A DNA stretch of 64,000 nt from Rheinheimera salexigens (GTDB taxonomy: Bacteria > Pseudomonadota > Gammaproteobacteria > Enterobacterales > Alteromonadaceae), in NCBI RefSeq assembly GCF_001752395.1, contig NZ_MKEK01000001.1, positions 1,921,259-1,985,258 of the forward strand, in the 5' to 3' direction. The position numbers were made by a program, and so were the translations under genes. Shown here piece by piece: positions 10,567 through 20,200 of the stretch (positions within the stretch are counted from its first letter, which is position 1; every line of letters starts with the position of its first letter). The notes beneath the pieces are model-generated. The model ran no database searches, was not told where the DNA came from, and was given only the letters and a program-made list of their open reading frames with translations.

Positions 10567-11192
10567 TCAATTTGGATGCTAAATAATTTAATATTAAAAG
10601 CTGCAGCGGTTTTATCCGCTAACATAATACTAATCTGATTAATGTCTGCAAATCGTAATGGCGCCAAGCCAGTCACTTGGCGTCCACGATAACGGGGACT
10701 AAAATCGCTCAGCGTAAATTGAAATGTCTGATTATCAGTAGTATCAAACCCAGCAGCAAAAGCCACACCGTTAGGAAGATTGGCCGGTTTTAATTTAAGT
10801 TGATAGCGACGACCATCACCAGCAACCGTTAAGCGAAGTTGTTGAAATGTATGTTCAGGTAAAGCATTAACTAAACTAAATTCAACCGAGCTAAAACCAC
10901 CGTTATTATCTAAAGACAAATCGCCAAAAAATTCCACCGCAGTTTAATCATCCGTTAGCTTAACTTTCTTAACCTTGGCAGACGAACGGCCACCCATAAC
11001 AGTATCATTGACTGTAGCAATATCTTTAAAGTGCTGCGGGTTAGCAAAGTTAAGTTGTATTGCCTTAGCTTCATTTTTACCGTTAGTAGTAAGTGTAAGT
11101 TTATCGGTCATGGGTTTAATAGCCTCAGCATGTACAGCAGTATTATTGGTAAACAGTGCAATTAATACTAGTAGGTAATTAACTGTTCGCAT
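10563..11192 (-). pseudogene. CIA30-family exported protein interrupted by an in-frame TAA
   Basis: Two pieces lie in the same frame: an N-terminal part (11192 down to a TAA at 10944-10946) with a signal peptide, VNDTVMGGRSS, and a C-terminal part continuing after two codons with FFGDLSLDNNGGFSSVEF, TVAGDGRRYQL and FSPRYRGRQV. Together they give the complete CIA30 (complex I intermediate-associated 30) fold pattern of about 210 residues; the stop falls exactly where the family runs from the GGRSS strand into the G-LSLENNGGF strand. So this is a single gene with one nonsense codon (or a sequencing error), not two genes. Role of bacterial CIA30 proteins is unclear. The stop overlaps the convergent nhaP2 end by 4 nt. 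The ATG at 11192 is preferred over the adjacent TTG. Confidence 0.8.
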
Positions 11193-11268
11193 CAATGTAG
11201 CCTTAAATCTAAATCTGAATAAACTGTATACGGCAAAACATTAATGCTAGACCAGACAAATATAGGGA

Positions 11269-11727
11269 TTAATATTGATTAGCTCTTTTGCACGACGTAT
11301 CACGATGCATACTAGAGCTAGCTGACTTGTCTTTTTTATACTGAGTAGTCCAAAACTTACAAATTTCTAAATCATTTTTTCTGGCTGCTAATTTCTGCTT
11401 TTCAGCGGCCGAAACAGTCTTTATAGGTTTTGATACAAATGATGTGGCTGCTTGATTAAGTTTATTCAAATCACTCTGTAAACCTGAGGAGTGCTGAGCT
11501 TTATATTGAGTTTGAGCTGGTGTATTAAAGACTTTAGACATGTACAGCTCAAAATCTTTAAATGCAAAGTAAGTTAGAGTAGATGACAACAAAAAAATAA
11601 TAAAAGCAGAACTAAGAATAGCGGCAACAATGACTAAATACAGTTTAAAGTAATTTATGTAATCTTTTTCAACTGGCAGTTGTTTATGCCGTTCAGGATC
11701 GTAAGCCGTTAAATTATCTAAAGCCAT
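11269..11727 (-). CDS. Hypothetical membrane-anchored protein
   Basis: Not recognised. 152 residues with a cytoplasmic N-terminal 25 residues, one strong hydrophobic helix at about 27-55 (YLVIVAAILSSAFIIFLLSS), then a polar, Lys/Gln/Ser-rich tail of about 95 residues that would lie in the periplasm or form coiled coil, ending with two cysteines (EICKFW and TSCKRANQY) that could form a disulfide. aaggat 7 nt before the ATG supports the start. Neighbours give no function. Confidence 0.6.
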   Translation of the reverse strand: MALDNLTAYDPERHKQLPVEKDYINYFKLYLVIVAAILSSAFIIFLLSSTLTYFAFKDFELYMSKVFNTPAQTQYKAQHSSGLQSDLNKLNQAATSFVSKPIKTVSAAEKQKLAARKNDLEICKFWTTQYKKDKSASSSMHRDTSCKRANQY

Positions 11728-12042
11728 TTTTATATCCTTTAAAAAAGAATTAACTATATCAAAGCTTTACGGGTTAGTTAATCAGGTCGCAAATTATTTA
11801 AATTTATAGCAAAGCAACTATAAGCATTGGCAGCAATAAGGTATAATTCACATATTACCTAATAGCCCATAATGTATATTATGTTAAATTGAATATTATT
11901 ATTGATATAATCTTGAGATTTTTCCCCATTTCGATAACACACGACGGGATTCCTATTCACTAAGGCAAAACCCCACTCAAATCGGCAACATTAAAATAAG
12001 TATATTTCCACCTATATATCTATTTCATTATTGATCTAGAAA
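11728..12042. other. Intergenic, AT-rich, no gene seen
   Basis: 315 bp upstream of the 11269-11727 gene and downstream of the 12043-13014 gene. Very AT-rich with stretches such as ttgaatattattattgatataat that could hold a promoter for the - strand gene; I see no repeat, RNA gene or open frame. Confidence 0.5.
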
Positions 12043-13014
12043 TTAGGTAAGTGACATTACTCTCTCAAGCTTGCTGTCGAGCGGAACAATCAAATTTAAA
12101 TCATAGTAGAACGTAGCGTATATTTTCCCTTCATTGTTAGGGATTTTGAATACGGCCGTCGCAGAACTAGAACTTAATGAAGTTTTAGGATGTATCTTTA
12201 ATGGAATTCCGGTTTTGTTTACAACAGTAGATGTATCAAACTCTATAGGAGGAAGCGGGATATATTGCAGAAGACGAAAAGGCGCAGATACTATTTCCCA
12301 GATGGTATTTAACACCCCTCCATCTTCTCCAAGACCATCATGCTCCTCCAGTGTTAATCCAATACATATAGGTTCATCTGAATATGACATTTCGCGGGCA
12401 AAATTACTCTGGTTAAGACGCCACTGTATAGGTTTTCCAGTTATAATCTGGGGAGCGGTTAGCACATCATCTTTCCAGTTGTTACTGAAGAATATTGTCC
12501 CGCCTTGTGAAGCAATCATTCTGGCTTCGACTTCTGAAAATGATTCAAATGAGCTATCAAGGTGGTCTGGAAACTCTAAAATAATTGAATAAAATGATAA
12601 TTTATAGCGTTGCACCACTTCAACTACGACAGTATCGTAAGATTTTTTTCCCTCTGAATCTGTCGTAACGGCAATTATAATTTTTCTTCCGTAATCAAGA
12701 GGTGGCCTATAAACATGCTGGAACTTCAATGTGTTTGGTTCTTGCTGGCCTCCAGCCTGCGGAGATGAATGTCGTAATTTTGCAAGGTTTATTACTTCAA
12801 CTAGATCATCGCCCCAATGCAGGGATAAATGTTTATGACTGTCATCTACAATCAAAGTTGCGGTTGCAACGACGCTATCTACAGTAACAGTAAATGATAC
12901 AAGCTTTTTTGCCATTGCTTCTTGAGCAATAGGTTCAACAACTTGTACGATATTTTCATACTTTTGAGTCGTACTAAGCGATTTATAAAGAGTTTTATTT
13001 TCACTTCGTTTCAT
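12043..13014 (-). CDS. Hypothetical protein with a PKD/Ig-like N-terminal domain
   Basis: Not recognised. 323 residues, no signal peptide or membrane helix. Residues about 40-135 look like a PKD/Ig-like beta-sandwich: a strand with LHWGDD (compare the WDFGDG motif of PKD), then FQHVYRPPLDYGRKIIIAVTTDSEG and DTVVVEV, as in H-Y-x-x-x-G-x-Y-x-V. The rest has alternating strand-like segments and an EEHDGLGEDGG loop, suggesting a further beta domain. aggaga precedes the ATG by 7 nt. It lies 76 bp from the Cys/Trp-rich gene at 13091-13441 on the same strand, so the two may form an operon; function unknown. Confidence 0.65.
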   Translation of the reverse strand: MKRSENKTLYKSLSTTQKYENIVQVVEPIAQEAMAKKLVSFTVTVDSVVATATLIVDDSHKHLSLHWGDDLVEVINLAKLRHSSPQAGGQQEPNTLKFQHVYRPPLDYGRKIIIAVTTDSEGKKSYDTVVVEVVQRYKLSFYSIILEFPDHLDSSFESFSEVEARMIASQGGTIFFSNNWKDDVLTAPQIITGKPIQWRLNQSNFAREMSYSDEPICIGLTLEEHDGLGEDGGVLNTIWEIVSAPFRLLQYIPLPPIEFDTSTVVNKTGIPLKIHPKTSLSSSSATAVFKIPNNEGKIYATFYYDLNLIVPLDSKLERVMSLT

Positions 13015-13090
13015 CTTTCATCTCCTAATGCTCTGTTAAAGGTGGGCTGAATCTAACACCCGCATCATTTGACGTAAAAACAGGCAATAT

Positions 13091-13441
13091 CTATTCAATA
13101 TTTACCCCGCCTCCTGCTCCTGCCCCTTCTCTAGGTGGACAAACTCCATTTGTATCAAGTTGATTTTGAAAGTTCTTAATTACAGATGGATCATGGTAAA
13201 CCCAGTCATAGGGTTTTGGAGTGTTCCACCAAACAGCCCTCTTCCATTCGTAGACAACACGCTCGCAACACCCTTCCTGCTTTTCCCAAAATGGAAACCA
13301 TGATGGAACATAACGTGTTTGATGAAATTCATATTGATACGAAGTTTGAGTTCTTACTCTACGACAAGGATATGGAATGCCCCATTTTTTACACCAGGTC
13401 CATACCCTTTTTTGTGTTTCTACACGTTCTGCACAAGACAT
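13091..13441 (-). CDS. Small Cys/Trp-rich hypothetical protein
   Basis: Not recognised. 116 residues with six cysteines (including WCKKWG, YPCRR and a GCCERV pair) and about ten tryptophans, plus a Gly/Ala-rich end (GAGAGGGVNIE). The ATG at 13441 is chosen because ggag lies 7 nt upstream; an ATG further out at 13483 has no ribosome binding site. No signal peptide. The composition suggests a compact metal- or disulfide-stabilised protein. First gene of a probable two-gene unit with 12043-13014. Confidence 0.6.
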   Translation of the reverse strand: MSCAERVETQKRVWTWCKKWGIPYPCRRVRTQTSYQYEFHQTRYVPSWFPFWEKQEGCCERVVYEWKRAVWWNTPKPYDWVYHDPSVIKNFQNQLDTNGVCPPREGAGAGGGVNIE

Positions 13442-13921
13442 ATTGAATCTCCATTTACTTATAAACTTCTTAATTATGCGCATGCGAATATATACTCATG
13501 CTCTTATTGGCGCAGTCCGTTCCCTGATGACCATGCGACGTATCAAGAGCAGATGAAGTACCGTACATGAGGTTCGTTACTGATTATCCGTTTAAAAATT
13601 GGAGTCGCGACGGTTAAAATAGCATTGCGATAAATAGTTAATAAAAAGCAATATCAAAGTTCAGAAGAAAAAATATAGGTATGTGTGATCACACAGCAAG
13701 GAAGGATAGACAGTTGACTTCCCTTTCAGAAAAGCAAATCACAATGCTTACGACTGTTAGGTTGAATTTAAGAGTAGACTATTACTGTTTATTGTCAAAG
13801 TTGATAACTAATTTACCTAAGCCTCTAGTTAAATTGTAGTGTTACAATAATAACGTCTTGCTAAACACCAACAATCAAATGACAATGACTTAACTTAGCC
13901 CACAGCAAAGAAAATATTTGT
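13442..13921. other. Intergenic between divergent genes, with a 14-bp palindrome
   Basis: 480 bp between the - strand hypothetical pair and the + strand LysR gene. The only structure I see is the perfect palindrome tgtgtgatcacaca at 13682-13695, a possible operator. It lacks the 6-bp spacer of a CRP site. No open frame of note. Confidence 0.5.
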
Positions 13922-14836
13922 ATGAAAACACCTAGGCACCTTAATGCACTAAGAGCCTTTGAAGCGACAGCCCGATTAGGTAGTTTTAAAGCCGCAGCTG
14001 ATGAAATAGGTGTCACCCCTGAAGCTATTGGGCAATTAGTTCGCACATTGGAATCTTACTTTGGCATACAGCTTTTCATCCGTAATAAAGGTGGAAAAAG
14101 GCTTACAGCAACCCAAGAAGCACTCAATGTGCTGCCAAGCTTGAGTGAAGCCTTTAGGAGTTTATCAAGTGTTACTGATAGATTAAAAGGTTTGTCAAAA
14201 TCGGGAACTTTAACTATTAGCACTTCCCCTTCTATTACTTCTAAGTGGTTAGTACCGCTTTTACCTAAGTTTTTGAATGACGAGTCTGATATAGACGTTA
14301 GATTAGATATAACAAGCCGCCTGCTCGATTTAACTACAGGTGAAATTGATATTGTCATTCGATACGCTAAAAAGGCAGAGGATTGGTCAAATTTAAATGT
14401 TATTTTATTAGCTGAAGACGAAAAGCTTCTAGCAGTTTGTTGCCCTAAATTATTAAAAGCACATCCAGAAATCGCCGAAATTTCAGGCTTACTTAAGCAA
14501 ACTTTAATTCGCGATATCACCATGGAAAATTCAAGTTATCCTAACTGGCGAGAATGGTTAAATAAAGCCGGGGTTACCAATTTTGAGAATACTCACTTTT
14601 TAGAGGTAAACGCATCCTTAGCTGCAATAGAGATGACAAAGCTTAGTCAAGGGGTTGCACTTGTGCGTGAACACCTTGTGCACAGCGAAATAGCTGCAGG
14701 AACTTTAATAAACCTTTACCCTAATAACCCCCTATCAACAAATTGGGGTTATTACATTATTACCCCGCTAAATCCTAGATCCCAAGTGCAAATTTTTGCT
14801 AACTGGCTTGAAAAAGAATTGAAGTTATTGTTGTAA
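13922..14836 (+). CDS. LysR-family transcriptional regulator (GcvA-like)
   Basis: 304 residues with an N-terminal winged helix-turn-helix (residues about 6-65; LNALRAFEATARLGSFKAAA, then EIGVTPEAIGQLVRTLES) and a periplasmic-binding-type effector domain. The helix-turn-helix style (P-RHLNALRAFEA, F-R-KGGKRLTAT) is that of the GcvA/AmpR group of LTTRs. The next gene on the same strand, 254 bp on, encodes a CmcJ-type oxygenase; LysR proteins often control an adjacent gene, so that gene is a candidate target (inference). Confidence 0.9.
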   Translation: MKTPRHLNALRAFEATARLGSFKAAADEIGVTPEAIGQLVRTLESYFGIQLFIRNKGGKRLTATQEALNVLPSLSEAFRSLSSVTDRLKGLSKSGTLTISTSPSITSKWLVPLLPKFLNDESDIDVRLDITSRLLDLTTGEIDIVIRYAKKAEDWSNLNVILLAEDEKLLAVCCPKLLKAHPEIAEISGLLKQTLIRDITMENSSYPNWREWLNKAGVTNFENTHFLEVNASLAAIEMTKLSQGVALVREHLVHSEIAAGTLINLYPNNPLSTNWGYYIITPLNPRSQVQIFANWLEKELKLLL

Positions 14837-15045
14837 AAGGCTGTGCAATTAACCGCAAGCATTTTTTGTATTCACTACTTGCCCCATCAAAGATAGTCTT
14901 TTCCGGTTAGCCTTTGCTTTCATACAAACATTTTCTTCTGTTGCACAGAAGTTATCATGCTTTGTTGAAGTTTATATAAATAGGTAGGATCAACATATTA
15001 AGGTGACACATAACCAGTTACAGCATAAAAGGACAACTCTTTAAG

Positions 15046-15087
15046 ATGACGACAACAATTTCAACAAAAGCCTCAACAAAAACCTAA
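15046..15087 (+). other. Thr-rich 13-codon frame ending in TAA just before and in frame with the CmcJ-type gene
   Basis: An ATG at 15046 reads MTTTISTKASTKT and stops at TAA 15085-15087; the oxygenase ATG at 15091 is in the same frame, one codon later. aaagga lies about 12 nt upstream of this ATG, while the ATG at 15091 has no visible ribosome binding site. It is either the original N-terminus cut off by a nonsense codon, or a short leader translated ahead of the gene. Confidence 0.5.
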
Positions 15088-15090
15088 ACA

Positions 15091-15897
15091 ATGAAAACAT
15101 CTGGCCAAATCGAATCTGAACTTAATTATATTAAGCCAGACAGTACTCTCGCTCCTGAAGTTTTTTACTCTGGTGGTGCGGCACCACAAAAATACAATGA
15201 TGCTTATGCTTTTATGCCAGCTACTATTGATGATGCGCGTAGTTCACCAGAGGCATTTTCAGTTCACAAACAAGGTTTTCAATTAGTTACAGCCCCGACA
15301 AAACATAAAGATTTTACAGACGAAAAAGCTATTGAAGCTAGTTATTATGACGAAGTGATTGCGATTATTAAAGAAACAACCGGTGTGAAAGATGTGTTTG
15401 TTTTTGATCATACTGTAAGGCGTGGCTCTGCAGATAGCAGCCGTAAACCAGCGCATCATGTTCATAATGATTATACTGAGCAGACGGCACAGTCTCGTGC
15501 ACAAGAGCGCATTGGAGTGGAGCAGTTTGCTAAACTTAACGATCGTCGAATGATCCAGATTAATGTTTGGCGTCCCTTGGTGGATGTTGTAAAGCGCTCA
15601 CCCTTAGCATTTTGTAATGCAGCCAGTGTAGATCAAAAAGATTTACTGGTATCCAAAATTCACTTTCCAGATACAGATCATGTTGGTGAAATATATGCAT
15701 TGCGTAAAGCGGCTGAGCAGAAGTGGGTCTATTTTTCAGAAATGAATCACGATGAAGTTGTTCTTATTAAAGGCTTCGACTCCGAGAAAGATGGTGTCGC
15801 TCGGTTCACACCGCACACGGCTTTTGAATACCCAGATCAAGATCCAAATATTGGCGCAAGAGCGAGTATCGAAGTACGTACATTTGCTTTTTATTAA
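15091..15897 (+). CDS. CmcJ/NvfI-family Fe(II)/2-oxoglutarate-type oxygenase
   Basis: 268 residues matching the CmcJ/NvfI family, which includes the cephamycin 7-alpha hydroxylation partner CmcJ and fungal NvfI oxygenase. Visible blocks: VFVFDHTVRRGS, the likely iron-binding H-x-D in HHVHNDYT, QINVWRPLVDVVKRSPLAF, EMNHDEVVLIKGFDS, FTPHTAFEYPDQD and the end ASIEVRTFAFY. The downstream His in TPHTAF may be the third ligand and Arg of SIEVR the 2-oxoglutarate contact (family inference). Substrate unknown; no biosynthetic cluster surrounds it. Its start lacks a Shine-Dalgarno and is preceded by an in-frame TAA with an upstream ATG, so expression may be impaired or coupled. Confidence 0.8.
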   Translation: MKTSGQIESELNYIKPDSTLAPEVFYSGGAAPQKYNDAYAFMPATIDDARSSPEAFSVHKQGFQLVTAPTKHKDFTDEKAIEASYYDEVIAIIKETTGVKDVFVFDHTVRRGSADSSRKPAHHVHNDYTEQTAQSRAQERIGVEQFAKLNDRRMIQINVWRPLVDVVKRSPLAFCNAASVDQKDLLVSKIHFPDTDHVGEIYALRKAAEQKWVYFSEMNHDEVVLIKGFDSEKDGVARFTPHTAFEYPDQDPNIGARASIEVRTFAFY

Positions 15898-16076
15898 AAC
15901 AAGCAAAAGTAGTAACACCATCAGCTAAAAATAGGTGACTTATTGAAAGCCGCCTATTTAGCTTTAGTGTTAACTCAAGTTGTTTCGTGACTTCGTGGGA
16001 AAGCACTCAATAATGTACATAAACACTGCTGGAGTAACGTCGTTGTTACTGGATATCAAAATCAACCCTACGAGCA

Positions 16077-16343
16077 TTAATCAGATCTAATTTCAAAGGC
16101 TTCAGCTATTGAATTGTAACTACTCGGCTTATCAATCTGTTGTGCGATTAAATCTACTGGTATACGAGGCTTTAGTAAGTCATCGAATATCACTGGATCT
16201 GTGACATTGTCATCTAGCCAGGCATTAATTAGCTCTGGTTCGGGCGGTAGTAATAGTGGCGAGGCTTTAGTGTGAATGTTGCTAAGCTTGGGATGTGGCG
16301 GCAAGGTGATAACCGAAAAAGACAAAGCCGTCTCCCCTGTTTG
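16077..16343 (-). pseudogene. Remnant of an SOS response-associated peptidase (SRAP/YedK family)
   Basis: The frame encodes only the C-terminal third of an SRAP protein: TGE, SFSVITLPPHPKLSNIHTKA, LLLPPEPELINAWLDDN and PVDLIAQQIDKPSSYNS. Going upstream the frame hits TAG at 16344-16346 and another TAG at 16356-16358, and no catalytic N-terminal Cys (MCGR) exists. There is no real start codon; the first possible one is a TTG inside the domain. SRAP proteins crosslink to abasic sites in single-stranded DNA. This is a dead fragment abutting the histidine kinase gene, marking an old junction. Confidence 0.78.
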
Positions 16344-16384
16344 CTAGCTAAACAGCTACTAAAGCATACTCTTAAATTATTCGA

Positions 16385-17206
16385 TCACCTTATTCTAGGC
16401 AGTTTGACTGTAAAACAGCTTCCAATGCCTAATTCACTTTTGACCTCAAGAATCCCCTGATGCTTATCTACTATACTGCGAGATAATGCCAAGCCAAGGC
16501 CCGTCCCTTGTCCTTTGTCTTTGGTGGTAAAAAAAGGCTGAAAGATCTTTTCCAGTTGATCTTTTTCTATACCAGAGCCATTATCCTCAACACTAAACCA
16601 AACCCAATTGTCATCAAAACCGGTATTTATTGTTATAACGCCGCGTTTATCGATAGCTTGGGCTGCATTTAACAAAAAATTGAGCAGGACTTGATTTATC
16701 TGCGAGGGAATACATGAAATCAATGGAATATCAGCTAAGTTTAGCTTCAGATCTGCTTTATATTTCAGTTCATTAGCAATAATGTTAAGCGTGCTCTGAA
16801 TGCCTGAATGTAAGTCAGCTTCAACAAATTCTGCATCTTCAAGGTGCGAGAAATCTTTCAGATCACGTATTATTTCAATAACACGCTGTAATCCAGCTTC
16901 AGACTGGGCAATAAGTGTGGGTAAATCTTCGATAATATAATCAAACTCATACTTTTCCTTCAGCTCATGGCTTTGGTCTATTGGCAAGATCTCACTCATC
17001 CGCCGTATCAGTAAAATAAGACTATCGGTATATTCTTTTAAGCATCCCAGATTAGATGCAACATAACCAATGGGGTTATTAATCTCATGGGCAACACCAG
17101 CGGCGAGTTGTCCTAAAGAAGCGAGTTTTTCAGAATGCATTAACTGTTCTGTTAATATTTTGACTTGCTGCTTAAGCCCTTCGATTTCTAACTGCTCTGT
17201 AGACAT
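16385..17206 (-). CDS. Cytoplasmic sensor histidine kinase
   Basis: Start at ATG 17206 (aagga about 11 nt upstream), 273 residues; a longer reading would overlap the previous gene and lacks support. N-terminal coiled coil (residues 1-25), dimerisation helix with phospho-acceptor H40 in GVAHEINNPIG, N-box LNFLLNAAQAID, then DNGSGIEKDQLEKIF, FFTTKDKGQGTGLGL (G boxes). No membrane helix or sensor domain, so it probably gets its signal from a partner protein. It is the last gene of the five-gene phosphorelay cluster, 13 nt after the giant GGDEF-EAL-receiver gene, whose receiver domain is a plausible target. Confidence 0.9.
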   Translation of the reverse strand: MSTEQLEIEGLKQQVKILTEQLMHSEKLASLGQLAAGVAHEINNPIGYVASNLGCLKEYTDSLILLIRRMSEILPIDQSHELKEKYEFDYIIEDLPTLIAQSEAGLQRVIEIIRDLKDFSHLEDAEFVEADLHSGIQSTLNIIANELKYKADLKLNLADIPLISCIPSQINQVLLNFLLNAAQAIDKRGVITINTGFDDNWVWFSVEDNGSGIEKDQLEKIFQPFFTTKDKGQGTGLGLALSRSIVDKHQGILEVKSELGIGSCFTVKLPRIR

Positions 17207-17219
17207 ATATAGGCTATCC

Positions 17220-20200
17220 TTATTTATTATTGCGCTGGTTTTGCTTGTATAGACGAAATGCATTCGTTATCTCTTCCATAAGCTCATTATCCTGCCAAGG
17301 CTTGGTAATAAATTTATAAATCGAACCGTGGTTAATTGCGTCCGTAACTGAACGAAGATCGGTATATCCGGATAATACTATTCGGATGGTATTGGGATAC
17401 ATGTCTTTCACTCGGCTAAAGAATTCTGTTCCACTCATTTTGGGCATTCTTTGATCGGAAACAATAACCTGTATGTTGTGCAAAGCCAGTAACTCAAACG
17501 CTTGTTCCGCCGAATTGCAAGTAAGCACATTATAGGGTTGTTTGCGTAACATTCGCTTCAGCGAGTGCAAGATATTCTCTTCATCATCAACCAATAATAA
17601 GGTTTGTTGTTCAGCATCAACTTCTGCGTTTTCGGTGGGCAAGTACTGCTGCAAAAATATCTCTAGCTTTGCTACGGGAAGTGGTTTTGAAAAATAGTAT
17701 CCTTGTAAATCATCACACGAATACTTATATAATAAAGTTGATTGCGCTATTGTTTCCACACCTTCAGCAATAACTTTTACACCTAGTTGATGAGCCATAG
17801 CAATAATACCACGTGTGATAGCTGCATCTTTTTGATCGGTTACTATTTCGCGAATAAAAGATCGATCAATTTTTAGGTTGTCTATAGGTAAGCGCTTCAA
17901 ATAACTCAAACTAGAATAACCAGTTCCAAAATCGTCAATAGAAATATTAATGCCAAGTTGTTTAAGATGGTGCAACTTATGTACTACTTGTTCAATATTG
18001 TCTAATAGTAGTGATTCTGTTAATTCTAATTCGAACCATTTAGGTTCTAGTTGTACTTTATGTAAAGTTTGTTCAAGTTGCTCAACAAAATTTTCCTCAT
18101 TAAATTGTAGCGCTGACACATTCACTGCAATAATCAGGTCAATAATCCCCCGCTCTTGTAATGAGCGGTTATAAGTTGCAGCTTGTTCTATTACCCACTG
18201 ACCAATCTCAACTATTAAGCCCATTTCCTCGGCTATCGGAATAAATTCATCGGGGCCAATAAAGCCTATTTCAGGATGCTTCCAGCGCAACAAAGCTTCT
18301 AAGCCAACTAAACGCCCGCTGCCCGCTTCTACTTGTGGTTGGTAATAAAGTTCAAATTGCTGATTGGCTAATGCTTGCTTGAGCATAGCTCTTAAACTTA
18401 ATTGTTTATTAAGTATTTTTTCCATTTCTGGGTTGTACCACTGGGCATTATTTCGACCTAGTAATTCAGCCTGATACATCGCCATACCAGCCTGCTTAAC
18501 AAGCTCCATGGGCTCATCTACCCCCCCCTCAGAAATGCTGACACCGATGCTGGCCGATATTTGAAATTCTTTACCGTTAATGTCAAATGGGATCGCGATA
18601 GCAGTGCGAAGCGCTGAAACCAAAGTATTTAATTGCGTAGACTCATTAAAATCAGGTAGTAATATAACAAACTCATCCCCGCCCATTCTGGCTAAGGTGT
18701 CGCCTGGTTGAATTTGCTTTTGAATTCGAACACTTAATTGGCGAAGAACTTCATCACCAATTAAGTGGCCTAGGCTTTCATTTATTAATTTAAAACCATC
18801 TATATTGATCATAATTATCGCCACATTCATCTGATGTCGCGTACTCATGGTTAAACTTTGTGATAGTCGATCTCGTAAAAGATTACGATTAGGCAAGCCG
18901 GTGAGTAGATCATGCGAAGAATTGTACGCTAACTCCTGCTCGTATTTTTTTAACTCAGTTATATTAGTGAGAATGCCGATATAATGGGTAATGACATTAA
19001 CTTCATTAGGAACCGGTGATAAAAGTAAGTTACACCAAAATACACTCTCATCTTTACGATACTGCTTCATCACAACACGAATTTCTTGCATAGTTTCGAT
19101 GGCAGTGCGCATCTGTTCTTGGACTACTACATCAGGATCTTTACCTTGCAAAAAGCTGCCATTTTTTCCGACAGAGTCCGCATAACTGTATCCGGTTAGC
19201 TTTTCAAAACCCGCATTCACATAGCTAATTGGTAAGTCTGATTTGGTAATATCAATGATAATTATCCCATTTGAGCTGGCATCAACAACTCTTTTAAATA
19301 ACCTAAGCTTTTTTTCTGTTTTTAGGCGTAGGGTAATATCTTTAGCTATACCAATGACCCCGGCAACTTTACCGTTTATCCAGCTGGGCATTATGGTAAT
19401 TTGTAGTTCATGTTGCTTGCCTGTGCGGCTAACAACGCTAGTTTCAAAACTTTGAGCCTCACCTGTTAGCGCGTTGGTAAAGTATTTTGACGCTTCGATT
19501 AATTTTTCATCGAAGATAATTCGACTACTATGCATTTGTTTTAGCTCGTTTACTGACCATCCTAGCAAGTCAGAACCAGCCTGGTTTGTATCGACAAAGT
19601 AACCTTTTTTATTAATGATATAAACGATATCTGGGTTGAATTGGTAAAACGATCTAAAGCGTTGTTCACTTTCTGAAAGTAAACGTTTTTGCTGTGATTG
19701 TTCTATCGCATTGGTTGCAAAGCTGCAACCTGACTCTAGTAATGCTAATTCCTCTTTATTAGGCTCGCGCGCATTGTCGCAATATAATGCGAAGGTCCCT
19801 AAAACAGTTTGATCCTGTAATAGCAGAGGCATAGACCAGCACGCCGCTAAATTTTCTGCTAAAGCAATATCTGCGAATTGGTTCCATTTATGATCGCTAG
19901 CAATATCTGCAACAATAACGAGATTTTTTTGAAAAGCGGATGTACCACATGAGCCCATATTATTAGCAATAGGCACTACAGCTAAAGCCGAATGGTAAGC
20001 TTGACTTAACGAAGGAGCTGAGACAATTTTCAAATGTTGATTTACTTTTAGCATGACACAAGCTTTAACAGATGAGTTTTGCTCTTCAACCATTAAACAA
20101 ATTTGCTTTAATATCTCATCAATTGGTGCTTCTACGGCAATAAGCTGCAAAATGCGTTGCTGAGCCGCTTGATAGCGTTCCGCTTTAACAATATTACTGA

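Noticed and set aside
10563-11192. Two separate small genes
   Set aside because: Both parts share one frame and together make a single CIA30 domain; the second part has only a GTG at a family-internal position and no ribosome binding site.
12134-12592. A + strand gene opposite the PKD-like gene
   Set aside because: Shadow frame: no ribosome binding site, poor codon use, and the opposite strand has a supported start and a recognisable domain pattern.
13682-13695. CRP binding site
   Set aside because: The half-sites are tgtga and tcaca but with overlap and no 6-bp spacer.
15046-15087. A threonine-biosynthesis-type attenuator leader peptide
   Set aside because: The Thr-rich peptide resembles thrL, but no terminator/antiterminator hairpin lies between it and the next gene, and that gene is not in threonine synthesis.
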